From contig JAJRTN010000118.1 in assembly GCA_024278275.1 (NCBI GenBank), forward strand, positions 24,263-88,262: DNA of 64,000 nt, in the 5' to 3' direction. Numbering within the stretch: position 1 is the first letter of the stretch; the number at the start of each line of letters is the position of its first letter. Below, in pieces: positions 61,250-64,000 of the stretch. Position numbers and translations under genes: made by a program. This stretch comes from Candidatus Hydrogenedentota bacterium (GTDB lineage: Bacteria > Hydrogenedentota > Hydrogenedentia > Hydrogenedentales > JAJRTN01). The notes below the pieces were generated by a model that was given only the letters and a program-made list of their open reading frames with translations, had not been told where the DNA came from and ran no database searches.

Positions 61250-61301
61250 AAGGCCCATGTCCCGCGCGGAACGCTCAACGGACAGCCCGCTGTCCGTCAC
61301 A

Positions 61302-61331
61302 TTGACACACCGACCGTGCATCCCGGACAAT
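61302..61331 (+). promoter_or_regulatory. Candidate promoter for the ComM-type gene
   Basis: A consensus TTGACA, 18 bases and GACAAT. Just upstream is a perfect dyad ACGGACAG-CCCG-CTGTCCGT (61278-61297) that could be an operator. Confidence 0.5.
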
Positions 61332-61381
61332 GACGGCACCGCGAACCGGGGGCATTCCACCGGTGTAGGGAGAACAGGGTT

Positions 61382-62914
61382 TTGCTTGCTCGTGTGAAAT
61401 CGTGTGCCGTGTTCGGCATTGACGCCCATGCCTTGGCCGTCGAAGTGGACACCCGTCCGGGTTTTTTCAAGGTGCGCATGGTGGGCCTGCCCGATGCCGC
61501 GGTGAAGGAAAGCGAGGACCGCGTCTGTTCGGCCATTCGGAACTCGGGCTACCGCCTGCCCCGGGGTAACGTGGTGATCAATCTCGCCCCCGCCGACATG
61601 CGCAAGGAGGGCAGCGCCCTTGATCTGCCCATCGCCATCGGGATGCTCGCCGCGAGCGACCAGGTGGACGGCGGGCGGCTGGGCGACTACCTCATCGTGG
61701 GCGAGCTGGCCCTGGACGGCAGTCTGCGGCCCGTGGCCGGGGCGCTCTGCACCGCCTTGACCGCGCGCGACCTGGGGCTGCGCGGCGTGGTGCTGCCCCG
61801 GGCCAACGCCGAGGAAGCCGGGGTCGTGCGCGGGGTGGACGCCATTCCCGTGGCGACTCTTCAAGAGGCGGTTGATTTCGTGGGGGGCAAGGCTGAAATC
61901 GCGCCCCACCTGACGGACGTGGAGGGCCTCTTCCATGACGCCTCTGCCCACGTGCCCGACCTCAACGAGGTGAAGGGCCAGGCCCACGTGAAGCGTGCCA
62001 TCACCGTGGCCGCGGCGGGCGGGCACAACCTGCTCATGGTGGGACCGCCGGGCACGGGGAAAACCATGCTCGCCTCGCGCCTGCCCGGCGTGCTGCCCGA
62101 CATGACCTTCGAGGAGGCCCTGGAGACCACCCGCATTTACAGCGTGTCGCCCATGGTGTCCCGCGACGGCGCGCTCATCGTGCGGCGGCCCTTTCGCAGC
62201 CCCCACCACACGGCGACCACCGTGGCCATTTCGGGCGGCGGCCAGGGCCAGGCCCGGCCCGGCGAGGTAAGCCTGGCCCACAACGGCGTGCTTTTCCTCG
62301 ACGAACTGCCCGAGTTCAGCCGCGCGGCCCTGGAGGTGCTGCGCCAGCCCCTCGAAGACGGCCAGGTCCACATCCGCCGCGCCGGTTACTCCGTCACCTT
62401 CCCCAGCCGTTTTACCCTGGTGGTGGCCATGAACCCCTGCCCCTGCGGGTACCGCACCGATCCGCGCCGCCCATGCCGTTGCTCCCAGGGCGAGGTCCAA
62501 CGCTACCGCGCGCGCCTCTCCGGGCCGCTGCTGGACCGCATCGACATTCACGTGGATGTGCCCGCCCTGCGTTTCGACGAGCTCGCCGACAACCGGCCCA
62601 GCGGTCCCTCCTCCGCCGAGGTACGGAAGCAGGTCCAGGCCTGCCGCAACCTCCAGCGCGCGCGCTACGGCACCCGCTACGCCTGCAACGCCCACCTTGA
62701 CAGCAAGGCGGTGCGGAAGTACTGCCGAATGACGGAAGGGGCGAAAGGCGTCCTGGAGAACGCCATGGAACGCCTCGGCCTCAGCGCCCGCGCCTACGAC
62801 AAAGTCCTGCGCGTGGCCCGCACCCTCGCCGACCTGGAACAGCAGGAGGTCTTGAGCGAACAGCACGTCGCGGAAGCCGTGCAATACCGCAACCTTGAAC
62901 AGACGGGGATGTAA
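61382..62914 (+). CDS. comM: YifB/ComM-type Mg-chelatase-like AAA+ ATPase
   Basis: This 510-residue AAA+ helicase-like protein is related to ComM, which promotes branch migration during natural transformation. The N-terminal Lon-protease-like fold ('SCAVFGIDAHALAVEVD', 'VGLPDAAVKESEDRV') is followed by Walker A 'GPPGTGKT', Walker B 'GVLFLDELPEF', and the Cys pair region 'MNPCPCGYRTD'. The C-terminal domain ends with 'LSARAYDKVLRVARTLADLE'. The start is TTG at 61382, giving 'MLARV' as in homologues. AGGGAG is about 10 bases upstream. Confidence 0.93.
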   Translation: MLARVKSCAVFGIDAHALAVEVDTRPGFFKVRMVGLPDAAVKESEDRVCSAIRNSGYRLPRGNVVINLAPADMRKEGSALDLPIAIGMLAASDQVDGGRLGDYLIVGELALDGSLRPVAGALCTALTARDLGLRGVVLPRANAEEAGVVRGVDAIPVATLQEAVDFVGGKAEIAPHLTDVEGLFHDASAHVPDLNEVKGQAHVKRAITVAAAGGHNLLMVGPPGTGKTMLASRLPGVLPDMTFEEALETTRIYSVSPMVSRDGALIVRRPFRSPHHTATTVAISGGGQGQARPGEVSLAHNGVLFLDELPEFSRAALEVLRQPLEDGQVHIRRAGYSVTFPSRFTLVVAMNPCPCGYRTDPRRPCRCSQGEVQRYRARLSGPLLDRIDIHVDVPALRFDELADNRPSGPSSAEVRKQVQACRNLQRARYGTRYACNAHLDSKAVRKYCRMTEGAKGVLENAMERLGLSARAYDKVLRVARTLADLEQQEVLSEQHVAEAVQYRNLEQTGM

Positions 62915-62929
62915 TGAAAGATTAGCGCC

Positions 62930-63790
62930 ATGATAAGGAAAAATCCGTCCATGCCCACCACGAATCAGCATCCCATCCTTCGTGCCGCGGGGCGCATGGC
63001 CTTCCTGGTGGGGCTGGTATTCGCCGGCCTCTACGCGGTGTTCTTCTTCGCCCAAACCGGAATGATCTTCCGGGGGGATTCCGTTATCCGCGAGACCCCG
63101 GAGCAATGGGGCTGGACCTATGAAGACATAAAACGGCCGGTACCGGGGGGAGAGACCCGCGGCTGGTTTATCCCCGTGGAAAACGCGCGGGGGGTCGTGC
63201 TTTTTTCCCACGGAAACGAAGGCAACATGAGCACGCGCCTGGAGCAGGTCCGGCGGTTGCGCAACCACGGGCTGTCGGTGCTGATCTATGATTACGGCGG
63301 CTATGGTCTCAGCACGGGACGCCCCTCGGAAAAACGCTTCTATGCCGATGCGCGTGCCATGTGGGACTACCTGGTCGAAACGCGCGGTGTGGCACCCCAC
63401 CACATCGTACTCTACGGAAAATCCCTGGGCGGTGGCCCTACCTGTGAATTGGCGCGCCAGGTGAAGCCCGCGGGCGTGGTGCTGGAGAGTACCTTTACTT
63501 CCATGGCCGAAGCCGCGTTTCGGGAGTACCCCTGGTTTCCCGCATCGCTCTTTGTGCGCCACCGCTTTGATAACAGGGCCAAGGTCGGTGAAATATCCGT
63601 CCCGCTGCTCGTCATTCATAGCCGAAGCGACACGCTCTATCCCTTTGCGCAAGGTCAAGCGCTGTTCGCGCTGGCCCGCGAGCCCAAGCAATTCCTTGAA
63701 GTCCAGGGTGATAACGGCGAAGGCGCCGCGGCCTCGCCCCGCCTCTACGACCAGGGATGGGAGGATTTTCTCGCGCGGGCGCTGCCTTAG
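62930..63790 (+). CDS. Membrane-anchored alpha/beta hydrolase lacking the usual catalytic His
   Basis: This 286-residue protein has one N-terminal membrane helix (about residues 23-43) and an alpha/beta hydrolase fold of the BEM46/Hydrolase_4 group. 'VVLFSHGNEGNM' carries the oxyanion region, the nucleophile is Ser165 in 'YGKSLGGG', and the acid is Asp in 'VIHSRSDTLYP'. In this family the histidine lies in 'G(G/D)HN.G' before the last helix, but here that position reads 'QGDNGEG', with Asn instead of His. It may be inactive or use another residue. It follows comM by 15 bases and is probably co-transcribed. Confidence 0.82.
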   Translation: MIRKNPSMPTTNQHPILRAAGRMAFLVGLVFAGLYAVFFFAQTGMIFRGDSVIRETPEQWGWTYEDIKRPVPGGETRGWFIPVENARGVVLFSHGNEGNMSTRLEQVRRLRNHGLSVLIYDYGGYGLSTGRPSEKRFYADARAMWDYLVETRGVAPHHIVLYGKSLGGGPTCELARQVKPAGVVLESTFTSMAEAAFREYPWFPASLFVRHRFDNRAKVGEISVPLLVIHSRSDTLYPFAQGQALFALAREPKQFLEVQGDNGEGAAASPRLYDQGWEDFLARALP

Positions 63791-64000
63791 CCAACTGAAG
63801 TGCCATTTCCCTGGATTTCACTTTTCCAGGTTTGCATTCTTGTCAATAATTACTTCATACTTAGAGCCTGTCCCAAAAAGGTGAATTTCTATGTCTCCTT
63901 GCTTCCGCGGTTGCCTCGCGGTTAGTCTTCCTTCGTCCGGCAGCGGGTTTTGTTGGTTTTTCGCGGTATTTGATTTGGCGAGGCACAGTTTTTCTGGGAG
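63791..64000. other. AT-richer stretch at the window end
   Basis: These 210 bases are visibly richer in A and T than the rest of the window and carry no gene that I can support. They may be the start of a separate element beyond the edge. Confidence 0.3.

Noticed and set aside
61157-63691. An 844-codon antisense frame across comM and the hydrolase
   Set aside because: It runs antisense to two well-supported genes and parts of leuA. Its translation is low-complexity His/Gly/Arg-rich, typical of a shadow frame.

Overview
The window is 64 kb of GC-rich, densely coded bacterial chromosome with no phage, plasmid, insertion sequence or CRISPR array that I can recognise. The best lineage clue is the secreted glycosidase at 54533-56635. 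It ends in a degenerate, paired, calcium-site-like module ('ELLRVLQF' ... 'EVLRAIQL' ... 'FCPNP') of a kind I associate with Candidatus Hydrogenedentota. A bacterial PurO, bacillithiol genes, tungstate-type ABC transport and very large multihaem cytochromes would fit such an anaerobic or facultative polysaccharide degrader. The phylum call is an inference, not a measurement.

Layout. 1-4.6 kb: glutamate synthase gltBD (gltB lacks its 5' end). 4.6-6.9 kb: repeat-rich intergenic DNA around a secreted triple-repeat Cys protein. 6.9-10.9 kb: a CaCA-type exchanger, gnd and an aldo/keto reductase. 11-15 kb: a tightly overlapping minus-strand operon for tungstate/molybdate uptake (wtpABC-like) ending in a fused MobB-MobA protein. 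15.5-16.2 kb: a ribbon-helix-helix regulator with a palindromic site upstream. 16.8-25.9 kb: hpf, hprK, a GH57 glucanotransferase, ptsH, ptsI, dxr and rseP, which form a regulatory PTS branch without any sugar permease, followed by isoprenoid and envelope-stress genes. 26-33.6 kb: aspartokinase, then an overlapping methyltransferase-bshC-bshB1 set for bacillithiol, a membrane glycosyltransferase and an MFS transporter. 33.75 kb: tRNA-Ser(CGA). 33.9-38.3 kb: a MmgE/PrpD protein, a TIM-barrel isomerase gene broken by an in-frame TAA, and two hypotheticals. 38.5-43.4 kb: a two-gene operon of fused multihaem cytochrome c / cytochrome b proteins (19 and 11 haem motifs) with a clear terminator. 43.9-46.2 kb: aconitase with a perfect operator-like dyad in its leader. 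46.4-51.1 kb: a beta-helix glycosidase, a lipoprotein, PurO and an L,D-transpeptidase. 51.3-54.4 kb: pyruvate phosphate dikinase with a recognisable promoter and terminator. 54.5-59.6 kb: a secreted glycosidase, a YcxB-like protein, a Ser/Thr kinase and a secreted hypothetical. 59.7-61.2 kb: 2-isopropylmalate synthase behind what reads as a leucine attenuator. 61.4-63.8 kb: a ComM-type ATPase and an alpha/beta hydrolase.

How the genes work together. Carbon and nitrogen core functions (gltBD, gnd, acnA, ppdK, lysC, leuA) are interleaved with redox functions (W/Mo cofactor supply, multihaem quinone-linked cytochromes, bacillithiol). HprK, HPr and EI sit beside a glycogen/maltodextrin enzyme and the ribosome hibernation factor, which suggests control by energy state rather than sugar import.

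The most interesting signals are: (1) a complete transcription attenuator (promoter, 29-codon leader peptide with an LLLPLLLV run, competing hairpins, intrinsic terminator) ahead of a LeuA that lacks its feedback domain; (2) the tandem 19-haem and 11-haem c/b fusions; (3) a methyltransferase translationally coupled to bshC and bshB1, a candidate for making a methylated bacillithiol; and (4) a modular family of intergenic repeats shared between distant gaps.
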